Counted from the stretch's first letter, positions 25,894 to 34,680 are shown. The stretch is DNA of 64,000 bases from Pyrodictiaceae archaeon (GCA_027036135.1 JALVSY010000007.1:500880-564879), one strand, 5' to 3'. The notes: a model not told the origin generated them from the sequence alone. Numbers and translations: made by a program.

Positions 25894-27198
25894 ATGAGGA
25901 ACTTCACGGAGGTTCTTGACTCTGCTAGGTGGGGGCCGCTTCATTGGAGAATATTCGCTGTGATTGCCGACAATTATTTCTTTGACGGTATCCTGTTTTC
26001 TATTGCGCCTCTTCTCCTCTACCTAGTGGCACCGCCAAGCGTTGCCTCGCTAATATTTGCCCTAAACCTGTTAACCGAGTCCCTCGGAGCCATTGTTCTC
26101 GGGAAGCTCTCCGACACGTATGGTAGGCTAAAGATATTCGCCGTCTCAATGGCCCTGGAGGCTGGCAGCCTTGTAGCATTATTCTTCCTCTACAGAGATG
26201 TCGTTGCACTAGCAGTACTTACCAGTATAATAACGTTCAGTATAGGGGGAGAGTTCGGCTCATCCTATGCAATGATGGCCGAGTTGTCACCAGCCAATCA
26301 TAGGGGGAAGGCAATACTCCTAGCAACCAACTTCTGGAACCTAGGTAGCATGCTCATAGCTGCTCTCAGCATACTGTATGCTAGGCTATCCTCCTCGCCA
26401 ATACTACAAGTCAGGTATCTCCTCGTAACCGCCCTAGGCGTCGCGATAGGAGCTGGTCTTGCTAGGCTCCTTTTACCGGAATCGCCTAGGTGGCTCGTGC
26501 TAAGGGGGAGGATAGAGGACGCAGAGAAGGTAGTCAAGAAGATAACTGGCTACAAGGGTGAGATAGGCTTCTACCTCCCAAGGGAAAGCGGAATCGGCGT
26601 CAAAGAGGCGCTTAGCAAGTACCTCTTTAGATTCATAATACTAGCAATCGTTACTATATCAATATACATAACCTACGACATAACAGCGTTTTATATACCT
26701 TATGCTCCTCACTTCAGCTTCGGGGAGAGGATAGTCAGCTATGTTATCCTCTACTCGAACCTGGGCTCATTCATTGGCGCATTTATGCTAGTACCATTAA
26801 TAGATAGGAGTCGGAGGATATCCATAACCTCTAGCCTCCTAGGAGGCCTAGTCACGTCGATATTCCTCCTCATAGCTAATGAGACGAGGAATATACACCT
26901 CTTCTATGCGATGCTTTTCCTCAACATGGTCTTCAATGAGTGGGCCTGGGCCAGCCTAAGCGTCCTTGAGAGCGAGCTATTCCCGACTGGTACGAGATCC
27001 AGCGTCATAGGGCTCCTAGTCGCGCTCCAAGGAATAAGCGGTGCACTAATCGTCTATCTTGGCCTCAGGGCAAACGTCGTGGCTTTATTCGCATCAGTAA
27101 TCACTCTATGGGCTCTAGGCCTAGCAGCATCAATAATGTGGCACATAAAGGGTGTTGAGAGCGCGAGGCGCGGGATAGAGGAACTGGTGAAGCAGTAA
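25894..27198 (+). CDS. Major facilitator superfamily transporter, 434 aa
   Basis: The protein has twelve hydrophobic helices with the MFS loop motif GKLSDTYGRLKIF between helices 2 and 3 and LPESPRWLVLRGR after helix 6, both typical of the sugar-porter/metabolite-symporter branch. It would move a small organic solute across the cytoplasmic membrane, and the substrate cannot be deduced. I prefer ATG 25894 over the track start at 25816 because it leaves a short cytoplasmic N terminus, as the family shows. Confidence 0.8.
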   Translation: MRNFTEVLDSARWGPLHWRIFAVIADNYFFDGILFSIAPLLLYLVAPPSVASLIFALNLLTESLGAIVLGKLSDTYGRLKIFAVSMALEAGSLVALFFLYRDVVALAVLTSIITFSIGGEFGSSYAMMAELSPANHRGKAILLATNFWNLGSMLIAALSILYARLSSSPILQVRYLLVTALGVAIGAGLARLLLPESPRWLVLRGRIEDAEKVVKKITGYKGEIGFYLPRESGIGVKEALSKYLFRFIILAIVTISIYITYDITAFYIPYAPHFSFGERIVSYVILYSNLGSFIGAFMLVPLIDRSRRISITSSLLGGLVTSIFLLIANETRNIHLFYAMLFLNMVFNEWAWASLSVLESELFPTGTRSSVIGLLVALQGISGALIVYLGLRANVVALFASVITLWALGLAASIMWHIKGVESARRGIEELVKQ

Positions 27199-27230
27199 TG
27201 AAAATCCTTCCACGCACTAAGAACAGAGAG

Positions 27231-27440
27231 CTATATATAGCCTAGCGCTCTTAGTCTCTCCTTCACCTTTTCTTCGTCCTCTTTGCTCATTTCAGGGGTT
27301 TCTTCCTCTGTTCCAAGGGCTTCCTGTAGTAGGAACTCTACTAGCTCCTCTACCGTGTTAAAGCCTCCCTGTTCCTCTATGAATTGCTTTGCTTTCTCGT
27401 AAAGCTCCTTGCTTATAGCTATGGTTACTTTCTCGGCCAT
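27231..27440 (-). CDS. Small ribbon-helix-helix protein, 69 aa
   Basis: VTIAISKELYEKAKQFIEEQG followed by FNTVEELVEFLLQEAL is a MetJ/Arc/CopG-type DNA-binding domain. The tail ends in VKERLRALGYI, closely resembling the end of the related protein at 30442 (IIERLKRLGYL). Both flank the sulfate-activation genes, so they are probably regulators of this module. It lies 20 bases downstream of the phosphodiesterase gene and is probably co-transcribed with it. Confidence 0.75.
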   Translation of the reverse strand: MAEKVTIAISKELYEKAKQFIEEQGGFNTVEELVEFLLQEALGTEEETPEMSKEDEEKVKERLRALGYI

Positions 27441-27460
27441 GTCTCGTTCCCTGGTCTTGG

Positions 27461-28819
27461 TTATTTGTGCTGGGTTATTATTTGTTCTAGGTGACTTCTT
27501 ATCTTCTCTATCCTTATCTCGCCACGGTTACCCTTCTCTAGGGTCTCCTCTGGGTCGTAGACTGTGTAGACGCCATGCCAATCATGCACCGCGTCGTCTG
27601 GTCCTCGGTCGTTCTCCTCTAGGTAGTTGGTTGGCCAGCCCAGGGTCCCGGCTGGGCGCCACCATAGGTCGTCTAGGTAGAGCATGAGGTCTGGCGGATC
27701 CCCATTGACCTCGGGGTATATCTCGGCTGGGCGGTAGGCCTTGTTTAGCCATTGCTCGTTGCTTGGGCCCTTGATTTTCTCTAGGTCTCTGCGTAGCTGC
27801 TCTAGTGTCTCCTCGTAATACTTGGGCTCAACGGCGCCCTTTTTCTCCCTGCCCTTGAGGTTTATGAATACTCTGCTATAGTATCCTCCCCACGCCCAAG
27901 CAATAGTATGCTCCCAGTCCACCATGTCCTCGCGTAAGTCGGTGCCCGGTTTCAGCCCAGCCGGGTCTACTTTTAGCTTGAGGTAGCCTTGCTCGATTAG
28001 CCACTGATTTAGGAGGAAGGCCCCCTTCATTGCCTTTATCCCGTGGTCGCTCACTATAACGATTACCGTGTCTCTTGGCAGTTTCCTGTGTAGTTTCTCG
28101 AACCACTCGTCTATCCTTCGGTAAACCTCTGGTACTACCTTGCTGTATTCGGGGTGGTGCTCGTACCTTGGGTGGGTTTTGTCAAAGTATCTCCAGAAAG
28201 CGTGGTGGGCGCGGTCAACGCTTATCTCTACGTGGATGAATATGTCCCATTGCTTCCTCGTAGCAAGGTACTCTACTTGGCGCAAGTGGTTGTCAAGCAT
28301 CTGTAGTAGCTCTCTAGCCACCCGGGACTTGTCGTGGCTCCGATAAACTATGTCGAACCTTGTCGGCCCAGTCGCGGCCTCTAACTCCTTTCTCAGCCAT
28401 GGGGGGAAGGTGTAAGGCTTCTCCGGCCCAGGCGTAGTGAAGTCCGTGACCATGAAGCCATGGACAGGCTTCGGAGGGTAAGTCGGGGGTACTCCGTAGA
28501 GGCCTACTCTTAGACCCCTCTTCCCCGCCCAGTCCCAGATGGTCTCGGCCCGTATGCTCCTGCTATTCACTATATAGTAGCTGAACTCCCCTGGGCGGCG
28601 GTGTCTGAACCCGTAGACGCCTAGCTCTCCCGGCGTCTTGCCCGTGAACATGGTCATCCAGGCGGGAACCGTTATGGGTGGGTGGCAGCTCCTCATAATG
28701 TATCTCTGCGACTCTGCTACTAGGCCAGAGATGTAGGGGAAGTAGCGCTCACCAAGCTCGGTATAAAGCACGCTAGGAGGCAACGAGTCCAGCCCGAGGA
28801 CGAAGACTCTTCTAGTCAT
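27461..28819 (-). CDS. AlkP-superfamily phosphodiesterase/nucleotide pyrophosphatase, 452 aa
   Basis: The metal ligand D11 lies in VFVLGLDSLPPS. HPPITVPAWMTMFTGKTPGE near residue 45 has the Thr nucleophile typical of type I phosphodiesterase/nucleotide pyrophosphatases, and IVSDHGIKAM and HDWHG provide the other metal-binding residues. Such enzymes cleave phosphodiester or pyrophosphate bonds. The position next to APS kinase and ATP sulfurylase suggests it acts on an adenylylated sulfate compound or another nucleotide of that pathway, which is an inference. There is no signal peptide. Confidence 0.8.
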   Translation of the reverse strand: MTRRVFVLGLDSLPPSVLYTELGERYFPYISGLVAESQRYIMRSCHPPITVPAWMTMFTGKTPGELGVYGFRHRRPGEFSYYIVNSRSIRAETIWDWAGKRGLRVGLYGVPPTYPPKPVHGFMVTDFTTPGPEKPYTFPPWLRKELEAATGPTRFDIVYRSHDKSRVARELLQMLDNHLRQVEYLATRKQWDIFIHVEISVDRAHHAFWRYFDKTHPRYEHHPEYSKVVPEVYRRIDEWFEKLHRKLPRDTVIVIVSDHGIKAMKGAFLLNQWLIEQGYLKLKVDPAGLKPGTDLREDMVDWEHTIAWAWGGYYSRVFINLKGREKKGAVEPKYYEETLEQLRRDLEKIKGPSNEQWLNKAYRPAEIYPEVNGDPPDLMLYLDDLWWRPAGTLGWPTNYLEENDRGPDDAVHDWHGVYTVYDPEETLEKGNRGEIRIEKIRSHLEQIITQHK

Positions 28820-28907
28820 CTTGGTTAATACACCCCGCAGGACAACAACCTGGTGAGGAGCCCTAGGACTGGATAATAAATTGAGAAGATGTCTTGACTC
28901 TACGCCT

Positions 28908-29465
28908 CTACTTGCTTACATAGTTTATCTTCTCAAGTATTAAGCCTAGGAGCTTCTCAGTGTTCTCCTCAACGGTATTGTTAACAGTGTCTAGGACTAT
29001 GTCCGGGTTCTCGGGTGGCTCGTAGGGGTCGCTTATCCCGGTGAAATGCTTAATCTCCCCCCTCAGCGCCTTCTTGTACAAGCCCTTCGGGTCCCGTTTG
29101 ATGCACTCTTCCAGGGGGCACTTAACATAGGCCTCTATGAAGGGAGCCTCCTCCTCAACAATCCTCCTAACCTCTGCCCGGACATCGCGGTAGGGCGAGA
29201 CGAAGCTACACAGGACTATCACGCCGTTCCTAGCCAGTAGCCTGGCTATCCACGCGACTCGTAGGAGGTGTCTTCGGCGCTCCTCCCTGGTATAGCCGGC
29301 ATCGGGGTTAATGGTTCTCCTAACCCAGTCGCCGTCAAGAACCTCTACGCGGTACCCCATGGCTCTCAGCTTGTCGGCAACTCTAGTAGCTATTGTGGTC
29401 TTCCCGCTACCGGGCAGCCCAGTGAGCCAGACAACGAGGCCACGGTCAAGGCACTTAGCAGGCAT
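28908..29465 (-). CDS. cysC: Adenylyl-sulfate kinase
   Basis: It phosphorylates APS to PAPS. GLPGSGKTT near residue 16 is the P-loop, LDGDWVRRTI near residue 43 binds the nucleotide, and ARNGVIVLCSFVSPYRDVR and KCPLEECIKRDPKGLYKKA are signature APS-kinase segments. The 185 residues match the family. It lies 88 bases downstream of the TauE-like permease and upstream of the phosphodiesterase on the same strand. Confidence 0.93.
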   Translation of the reverse strand: MPAKCLDRGLVVWLTGLPGSGKTTIATRVADKLRAMGYRVEVLDGDWVRRTINPDAGYTREERRRHLLRVAWIARLLARNGVIVLCSFVSPYRDVRAEVRRIVEEEAPFIEAYVKCPLEECIKRDPKGLYKKALRGEIKHFTGISDPYEPPENPDIVLDTVNNTVEENTEKLLGLILEKINYVSK

Positions 29466-29537
29466 GTCTTAGCAACCCCTCCAACTATGCACTTCCAAAG
29501 GGGACTAAGTATCCATTGCTCACTGTTAGAGGCCTCT

Positions 29538-30326
29538 TTATAGCCCTGCCAGCACCTGGGCTATCTTCATGAGCGCAACTATTACCATGGTTGCTGCCAG
29601 CGCCCTTTGCGCTAGTACTGTCCGTGTCCTTCGGAGCAAGTGGGCTGCGAGAGGCGTAGCTACGAGAGCACCAAGGGCAAGTACAAGGGCCATTAATGGG
29701 TCTAGGTGCCCTGATAGTGTGTATACGAGGGCTACGAGCACAAATGCCGGAAGCTTGACCAGTGGTGTAACGGCTATAGCGCTTCGGAGATCAAGGCCTA
29801 TTTTCCTCTGAGCAAGCACTACTACCGCGCTGTAGCCCCCGCCTATGAGCGCCTTGTATGCCCCGGCGAGCACGCCATAGAACACTGCTACCCAGCTCAT
29901 ACTCGTCGGTGAGGGGTCTTCTCTGTGACTATGTATGCTCATGTACAGCATCGTTGCTAGGGCTAAGAGGAGTACAGAATATGATGAGACCACTACGCTA
30001 CGAGGGAGCTTGGCAGCTATGGTAGAGAGCCCTAGTGCTGCTATGAGCGACGCGGACGCGAATAACGCTAGTGCTCTTCTAGCCTCGATTGCTTTAGGGG
30101 AAATATTGCCTAGCCTATGATGCATAGCTAGCACCGGCAACGCGGAAACAACTTGTGCTAATGCGGCGGCGCCAGCCACGCTGCGCGGATCATAGCCCAG
30201 TACACCGCAGAGGACTAGGCTAGCTACTAGCCCGAACCCCGCGGCAAAGGAGTAATCGAGGAGCGCTGCCACGAACCCTGTGACGAGCCAAAGCGTTACC
30301 GAGGCATAGCTCATTACTAGTTTCAC
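29538..30326 (-). CDS. TauE/SafE-family (TSUP) anion permease, 262 aa
   Basis: It has about eight hydrophobic helices with the internal duplication typical of the sulfite exporter TauE/SafE family, which carries sulfite, sulfonates or other small anions. A GGGYSAVVVLAQRKIGLDLRSAIAVT segment opens the second half. The location between cysC and a divergent regulator/sat pair supports a sulfur oxyanion substrate. Its promoter region faces the regulator gene at 30442 and contains two copies of an AT-rich repeat. Confidence 0.8.
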   Translation of the reverse strand: MKLVMSYASVTLWLVTGFVAALLDYSFAAGFGLVASLVLCGVLGYDPRSVAGAAALAQVVSALPVLAMHHRLGNISPKAIEARRALALFASASLIAALGLSTIAAKLPRSVVVSSYSVLLLALATMLYMSIHSHREDPSPTSMSWVAVFYGVLAGAYKALIGGGYSAVVVLAQRKIGLDLRSAIAVTPLVKLPAFVLVALVYTLSGHLDPLMALVLALGALVATPLAAHLLRRTRTVLAQRALAATMVIVALMKIAQVLAGL

Positions 30327-30336
30327 CGGAGTAGTT

Positions 30337-30401
30337 ATTAATTAGATTTAATTATGTCTCCCTACGTGGCCTAAGAGGCAGGCATTAATAAGATTTAATT
30401 A
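30337..30401. promoter_or_regulatory. Paired AT-rich repeats in the divergent sulfate-module promoter
   Basis: Two 18-base words matching ATTAATWAGATTTAATTA lie at 30337-30354 and 30384-30401, 47 bases apart, between the divergent permease and regulator genes. Only one position differs. They may be operator sites for the ribbon-helix-helix proteins or paired promoter elements. The repeat is directly visible, and the role is inferred. Confidence 0.5.
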
Positions 30402-30441
30402 ATCAGCTACGTATTGCTCCCTTCCCGGGGCGCTAGGAGAC

Positions 30442-30678
30442 ATGGGCGAGCAGGCTAGGCGCGCCAAGTACACCACTGTCTCGATACCTGTCACTCTCTA
30501 TGAGAGGATTAAGCGCCTCATAGAGGGAACAGGCTTCACGAGCGTATCCCAGTTCGTCGCCTATGTTTTGAGAGAAGTTGTCGCGGAGATGGAGGAGGAG
30601 AAGTTAAGGAGCGAGACTGTTACCGAGGAGGAGAAAAGGGCTATTATTGAGAGGCTTAAGCGCCTAGGCTACCTCTAA
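30442..30678 (+). CDS. Ribbon-helix-helix transcriptional regulator, 78 aa
   Basis: TTVSIPVTLYERIKRLIEGTGFTSVSQFVAYVLREVV is a complete ribbon-helix-helix domain, followed by an acidic linker and the IIERLKRLGYL tail shared with the protein at 27231. It directly precedes sat (32 bases), so it probably controls that operon and its divergent neighbour. There is no toxin partner nearby, which argues against an antitoxin role. Confidence 0.8.
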   Translation: MGEQARRAKYTTVSIPVTLYERIKRLIEGTGFTSVSQFVAYVLREVVAEMEEEKLRSETVTEEEKRAIIERLKRLGYL

Positions 30679-30710
30679 TCCCAAGGGTTATAAGCAAGGG
30701 GTGAACTGCC

Positions 30711-31871
30711 GTGGTGTCCAGACCCCATGGCGGGAAACTAGTTGACCGGACAGTCTCTCCTCGCCGAGCCGAGAGGCTAAGGGAAGAGGCAAAGGAACTC
30801 CCAAGGATAGAGCTCGGCTCCGGGCTAGCAGCCGATGTAGCCAACATCGCTCACGGAGTCTATAGCCCGCTTGAAGGCTTCCTCGTACAAGAGGACTATC
30901 TGAGCGTCCTCGACGATATGAGGTTGAGCAACGACTTGCCCTGGACAATACCGATAGTCCTAGACGTTGACCCAGGAGAGATAAGCGGGGTCAAGGAGGG
31001 AGATGATGTGGCACTCTATTACCGGGGCGAGCCCCTTGCACTAATGCGCGTTGAAGAGATATATGGCTGGGACAAGAAGGAATACGCCCAAAAAGTCTTC
31101 AAGACAACCGACCCTCGTCACCCCGGTGTGAAGAAGACCTTTGTACGGAAAGAGCTACTAGTAGGAGGCCCAATAGACCTAGTGGGAGAGATGCCGGAGC
31201 CCTTCGAGAAGTACCGGCTATGGCCCAAGGAGACAAGGGTACTGTTCGGGGCACGTGGCTGGAAGACCATAGCAGCGTTTCAGACGAGGAATGTGCCTCA
31301 CCTAGGCCACGAGTACGTCCAGAAGGCCGCTCTAACGTTTACAGATGGCTTGTTCATAAACCCGCTCGTGGGGTGGAAGAAGCCAGGCGACTACCGCGAC
31401 GAAGTCATAGTAGAGGCCTACCAGGCACTAATCAAGCACTACTACCCACGGGACAGCGTTGTCTTCAGCGTACTCCGCATGGAGATGAGGTACGCGGGGC
31501 CAAGAGAAGCGATACACCATGCAATAGTTAGGAAGAACTTCGGAGCAACACACTTCATAGTAGGCAGAGACCACGCAGGAGTCGGGAACTACTACGGCCC
31601 CTATGAGGCATGGGACTTGTTCAAAGAGTTCCCAGACCTGGGCATCACGCCGCTCTTCGTCCGCGAAGCCTTCTACTGCAAAAAGTGCGGCCAAATGGTA
31701 AACGAGAAAATATGCCCTCACAGCGAGGAATACCGAGTAAGAATAAGCGGGACAAAGCTACGCGCGATGATAAAACGAGGAGAAAAACCACCAGAGTACA
31801 TGATGCGACCAGAAGTCGCAGAAGTAATCCTAAGACACCCTAACCCCTTCATATCAGAGGATGAACTATAG
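30711..31871 (+). CDS. sat: Sulfate adenylyltransferase (ATP sulfurylase)
   Basis: It makes APS from ATP and sulfate. The N-terminal PUA-like domain precedes the catalytic domain with QTRNVPHLGHEYVQ near residue 187 (the HxxH nucleotide-binding motif) and GRDHAGVGNYYGPYEA near residue 287. CKKCGQMVNEKICPH near residue 325 is the zinc-binding loop found in archaeal and some bacterial ATP sulfurylases. The 386 residues are normal. It starts with GTG at 30711. Confidence 0.94.
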   Translation: MVSRPHGGKLVDRTVSPRRAERLREEAKELPRIELGSGLAADVANIAHGVYSPLEGFLVQEDYLSVLDDMRLSNDLPWTIPIVLDVDPGEISGVKEGDDVALYYRGEPLALMRVEEIYGWDKKEYAQKVFKTTDPRHPGVKKTFVRKELLVGGPIDLVGEMPEPFEKYRLWPKETRVLFGARGWKTIAAFQTRNVPHLGHEYVQKAALTFTDGLFINPLVGWKKPGDYRDEVIVEAYQALIKHYYPRDSVVFSVLRMEMRYAGPREAIHHAIVRKNFGATHFIVGRDHAGVGNYYGPYEAWDLFKEFPDLGITPLFVREAFYCKKCGQMVNEKICPHSEEYRVRISGTKLRAMIKRGEKPPEYMMRPEVAEVILRHPNPFISEDEL

Positions 31872-31934
31872 TAGATAATATGGCCGGATCTGCGACGGTG
31901 CCAGGTCACGACGCCTAAAGAAAGATAACACATG

Positions 31935-32417
31935 TTATTGTTTTCTTAGCTCTGCGTACAGCTTGTATAGCTCGTCTATTCGTTTGTTTGTCTCCTCTAT
32001 TTTAGCCAAGAGAGTCTCCTGCACCTTATCTATCCTAGTCGATAGGGATTCCCGCACCTCATCAATTCTTCTATTAGTCTCCTCTATCTTTGCTAATAGG
32101 GTAGCTTGTACAGAATCTATTCTAGCTGATAGAGTCTCTTGTACTTTATCGATTCTCTTATTGGCCTCATCTATTTTTGTTAGCAAAGTTTCTTTTATCT
32201 TGTCTATCCTCTTATTAGTATCGTCTATTCTCTTGTTTGTCTCTTTTATCTCTTCTCTTATTTCCCTCATTTCTTTGTGCACGAGGTCAAGATACAATAG
32301 CATCAAGTCCTCTGTGCTTAGCCGCTTTCCCTTCTCAAGCTTCTCCAAGATCCTCTTCGATACCTGGCTAAGCACCGTAGATAGTACTGCTTCCTCGGCC
32401 AAACCCGCAGAGCCCAA
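31935..32417 (-). CDS. ETNKRID-repeat coiled-coil protein, copy 3, 160 aa
   Basis: This is the shortest of three paralogues. It shares the AEEAVLSTVLSQVSKRILEKLEKGK start, the LSTEDLMLLYLDL segment and the IDELYKLYAELRKQ end, but has fewer internal units. DNA identity is very high across the end encoding ELYKLYAEL, suggesting recent duplication or gene conversion. It lies tail-to-tail with sat. Confidence 0.8.
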   Translation of the reverse strand: MGSAGLAEEAVLSTVLSQVSKRILEKLEKGKRLSTEDLMLLYLDLVHKEMREIREEIKETNKRIDDTNKRIDKIKETLLTKIDEANKRIDKVQETLSARIDSVQATLLAKIEETNRRIDEVRESLSTRIDKVQETLLAKIEETNKRIDELYKLYAELRKQ

Positions 32418-32551
32418 GTACTTACTAGCACTAAGTAACCATTATTACTTTATGAGAGCATTGGCTCCTGAAAAAGAAGCGATCTTTCTTAACAAGGCAT
32501 ATTGATTAATCTTATTCAGAAAGGCTTGAGGCTGGGCTACTTTTTCATAGA

Positions 32552-32662
32552 ATGTGGGACGACCTAGTAATAGCGGTGCAGATACGGAGGCTAGGGATAA
32601 GCGAAATATACTCAAACGACCGAGATTTCGACAAAGTGTCTCATATACGTAGGCTTTTCTAG
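32552..32662 (+). pseudogene. 3' remnant of a PIN-domain toxin gene
   Basis: The frame reads WDDLVIAVQIRRLGISEIYSND and ends in DFDKVSHIRRLF, a clear C-terminal third of a VapC-type PIN protein with its last two acidic positions. The frame continues upstream for a few codons, but no N-terminal half or antitoxin is present. It is a 5'-truncated relic within the otherwise empty 32418-32779 interval. Confidence 0.65.
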
Positions 32663-32779
32663 GGTCTTGGAGCGAAGCACTGAGATAGCGCTATGCTTAT
32701 CTCTAAGTCGACTCCTCGTTCATTAGAAACAAGGTTTCCCTGAATTAAATTGTTAGGGTCAGAGGCCCGGCTCTAGTAT

Positions 32780-33835
32780 GTGGGAGGGTGGTGCTATGTG
32801 CATATATGCACAGAGGTAGCGGAGAAGCTACTACGTATACCTAGGCTCTATGTTGTCTATCACTGGGATGCTGATGGTGTTGCCTCGGCTGCGCTCGTCC
32901 TGCGCCACTTGGGCTCAAGGGTTAGGGGGCTTGGGGTGCCACGTATAGGCGTCTATGCTGCTGACGCAGTTCCCTTACCCGGTAGCGGTGCTGCATTGTT
33001 GGTGCTTGATTATGGTCTCCCGGGCTCTGTGTACGAGGAGCTTGCCCGGAGACATGGTGGGGAAGTACTGGTTATTGATCATCACAGGGTGGCTCCTCCT
33101 AGTGGGGGAGGCGTTGTTTATTGTAACCCGGTTGCAGTGGGTCTTGGCGGGGAGGAGGACTATCCTGCTAACAGTGTCCTCGTTTACAGGCTCCTCAAGT
33201 CACCACGTGACCCGGGTGACCGTGTCCTAGCGGCTCTAGGTGTGGCTGGCGACTTGGCGCCGTACATCGATGCTGGGAGGCCTCATCCTGGGCTCCGAGT
33301 TGCCTCGGAGCTGCTAAGGGGCACTGGGATCTCCCTTAGAGAGCTCCGCCGCGTAGCGGAGTCTATTGATTCTTGTTACCGCTTACTGGACGAGGACTGT
33401 CTACGCTATGCTCCGCGGAGGGCAGCAGAGGACCCCGCTGGGCTAGTGAGTGATGAAAGGCTGCTCGGGGCCCGGGAGAGGGCTGAGAGGCTCGTGGAGG
33501 AGGCCATGGAGAGGGCTCAGCTGCTCTCGGAGACCGGGAAGGTACTGGTCTACTTCCTTGAGATGGATGCCTATGTTACGAGCGCTGTTGGTAGGAGACT
33601 AGCGGCTAGGAACCCGGACAAGGTGGTTGTATTGGTGCATAGCTTGCCTAGCCAGGGCCGGGGCACTATATATGCGAGGAGTATATCCCATGGGCTCAGC
33701 AGCGTGGCTGATCTGCTGAGGGCTAGGGATGTGAGGGTCGCGGGTAAGACAAACGTACTCGTAATAGAGTACAGCGGCGAGGAGTACGAGGAGCCACTAA
33801 GGATTCTCCTCGAAGCGATTAAGGTGGCACTATAA
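32780..33835 (+). CDS. DHH-family phosphoesterase, 351 aa
   Basis: YHWDADGVASAALVL near residue 25 (DxD), VLDYG near residue 77 and DHH near residue 98 are the metal-binding motifs of the DHH superfamily. A DHHA1-like C-terminal part with GRGTIYARSISHG and a GKTNVLVIEYSGEEY end follows. Archaeal sulfate-activation clusters often contain such a gene. Here it could hydrolyse pAp, the by-product of PAPS-using reactions, or short oligoribonucleotides. That role is inferred from context. It starts with GTG 32780, or at a slightly later GTG. Confidence 0.8.
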   Translation: MGGWCYVHICTEVAEKLLRIPRLYVVYHWDADGVASAALVLRHLGSRVRGLGVPRIGVYAADAVPLPGSGAALLVLDYGLPGSVYEELARRHGGEVLVIDHHRVAPPSGGGVVYCNPVAVGLGGEEDYPANSVLVYRLLKSPRDPGDRVLAALGVAGDLAPYIDAGRPHPGLRVASELLRGTGISLRELRRVAESIDSCYRLLDEDCLRYAPRRAAEDPAGLVSDERLLGARERAERLVEEAMERAQLLSETGKVLVYFLEMDAYVTSAVGRRLAARNPDKVVVLVHSLPSQGRGTIYARSISHGLSSVADLLRARDVRVAGKTNVLVIEYSGEEYEEPLRILLEAIKVAL

Positions 33836-33971
33836 TTCCTTCCATGATATCTTCATACCCCCGTATCATTTTATATACAAGTTATTATCTATGTAATAAT
33901 CTAGGAACAACTCTTCCAGAGCAATTCTATCGGGTACAATCAAGACTAATGCTGCCTAGGTGTAGCTCGCT

Positions 33972-34589
33972 ATGGCTAGGAGGCGTAGAAGGAAGGAGAG
34001 AGAGTGGTGGGAGTATTATAGCCCGAGGCCCGAGGAGTACGAAGTAGTCGGCCGCCCCGGCAAGCTCGTTGAGAAGCCTAGTCACCTCTACCTAAAAGGC
34101 GGTCTTGCCAGGTTTCGGCGCGTGGAGCGCATCTGCACAAACTTTGGTATCTACCAGGGGTTTCCGCCGCGTAATGCCTTGGAGAGGATGCTTGTCGAGA
34201 TGCTCGTCCTTGTTCCCGCGGAGTATGTTCTCCCGGGTAGTGGTTCCCGGTTCTGGCTAGTACGCCTAGTCTTCACCAGGGTTCCCGTGAACTGGCGCTA
34301 CCGCATACCAGCATGGCGCGCAGAGCCCTGCTACACGGGTGACGAGTGGATACTGCGCCTATGTTTAACCGATAAGGAGGCATGGCTACTGGCCCGTAGC
34401 GCTAGGAGCGTTGCTCATTGTGTAGAACCCCTAATAGCCCATGCAAAGATCTATGCCGGCGTAGAGCTCCTGGATAAGAGGCTCCAACTAGTAGCCCCAC
34501 TACAAGTACTAAAGAGGAGTGTGAAGGGCTATAGGCTGGTATACGAGAAGCCCTACCCCTGGTACTACAAAATAGAGAAACTAATCTAA
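33972..34589 (+). CDS. Hypothetical basic/aromatic protein, 205 aa
   Basis: The N terminus is highly basic (MARRRRRKEREWWEYY), and the rest is rich in Arg, Trp and Tyr with no signal peptide or membrane segment. Positive charge suggests nucleic-acid contact, but no known domain is recognisable. It is convergent with the nickel/cobalt transporter gene. Confidence 0.6.
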   Translation: MARRRRRKEREWWEYYSPRPEEYEVVGRPGKLVEKPSHLYLKGGLARFRRVERICTNFGIYQGFPPRNALERMLVEMLVLVPAEYVLPGSGSRFWLVRLVFTRVPVNWRYRIPAWRAEPCYTGDEWILRLCLTDKEAWLLARSARSVAHCVEPLIAHAKIYAGVELLDKRLQLVAPLQVLKRSVKGYRLVYEKPYPWYYKIEKLI

Positions 34590-34680
34590 TTCTTTAAATC
34601 TAAGAAATGAATATAAAATTTTAACATTAAATATGTAATAAAAAATATTTATTAAAATCTATGTACTAATGCTGAGCAGA
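34590..34680. terminator. AT-rich bidirectional termination region
   Basis: The stretch between two convergent genes is almost pure A and T, with T-runs on both strands (AATAAAAAATATTTATT near 34637). Archaeal termination depends on T-rich tracts, so this probably serves both genes. Confidence 0.4.
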
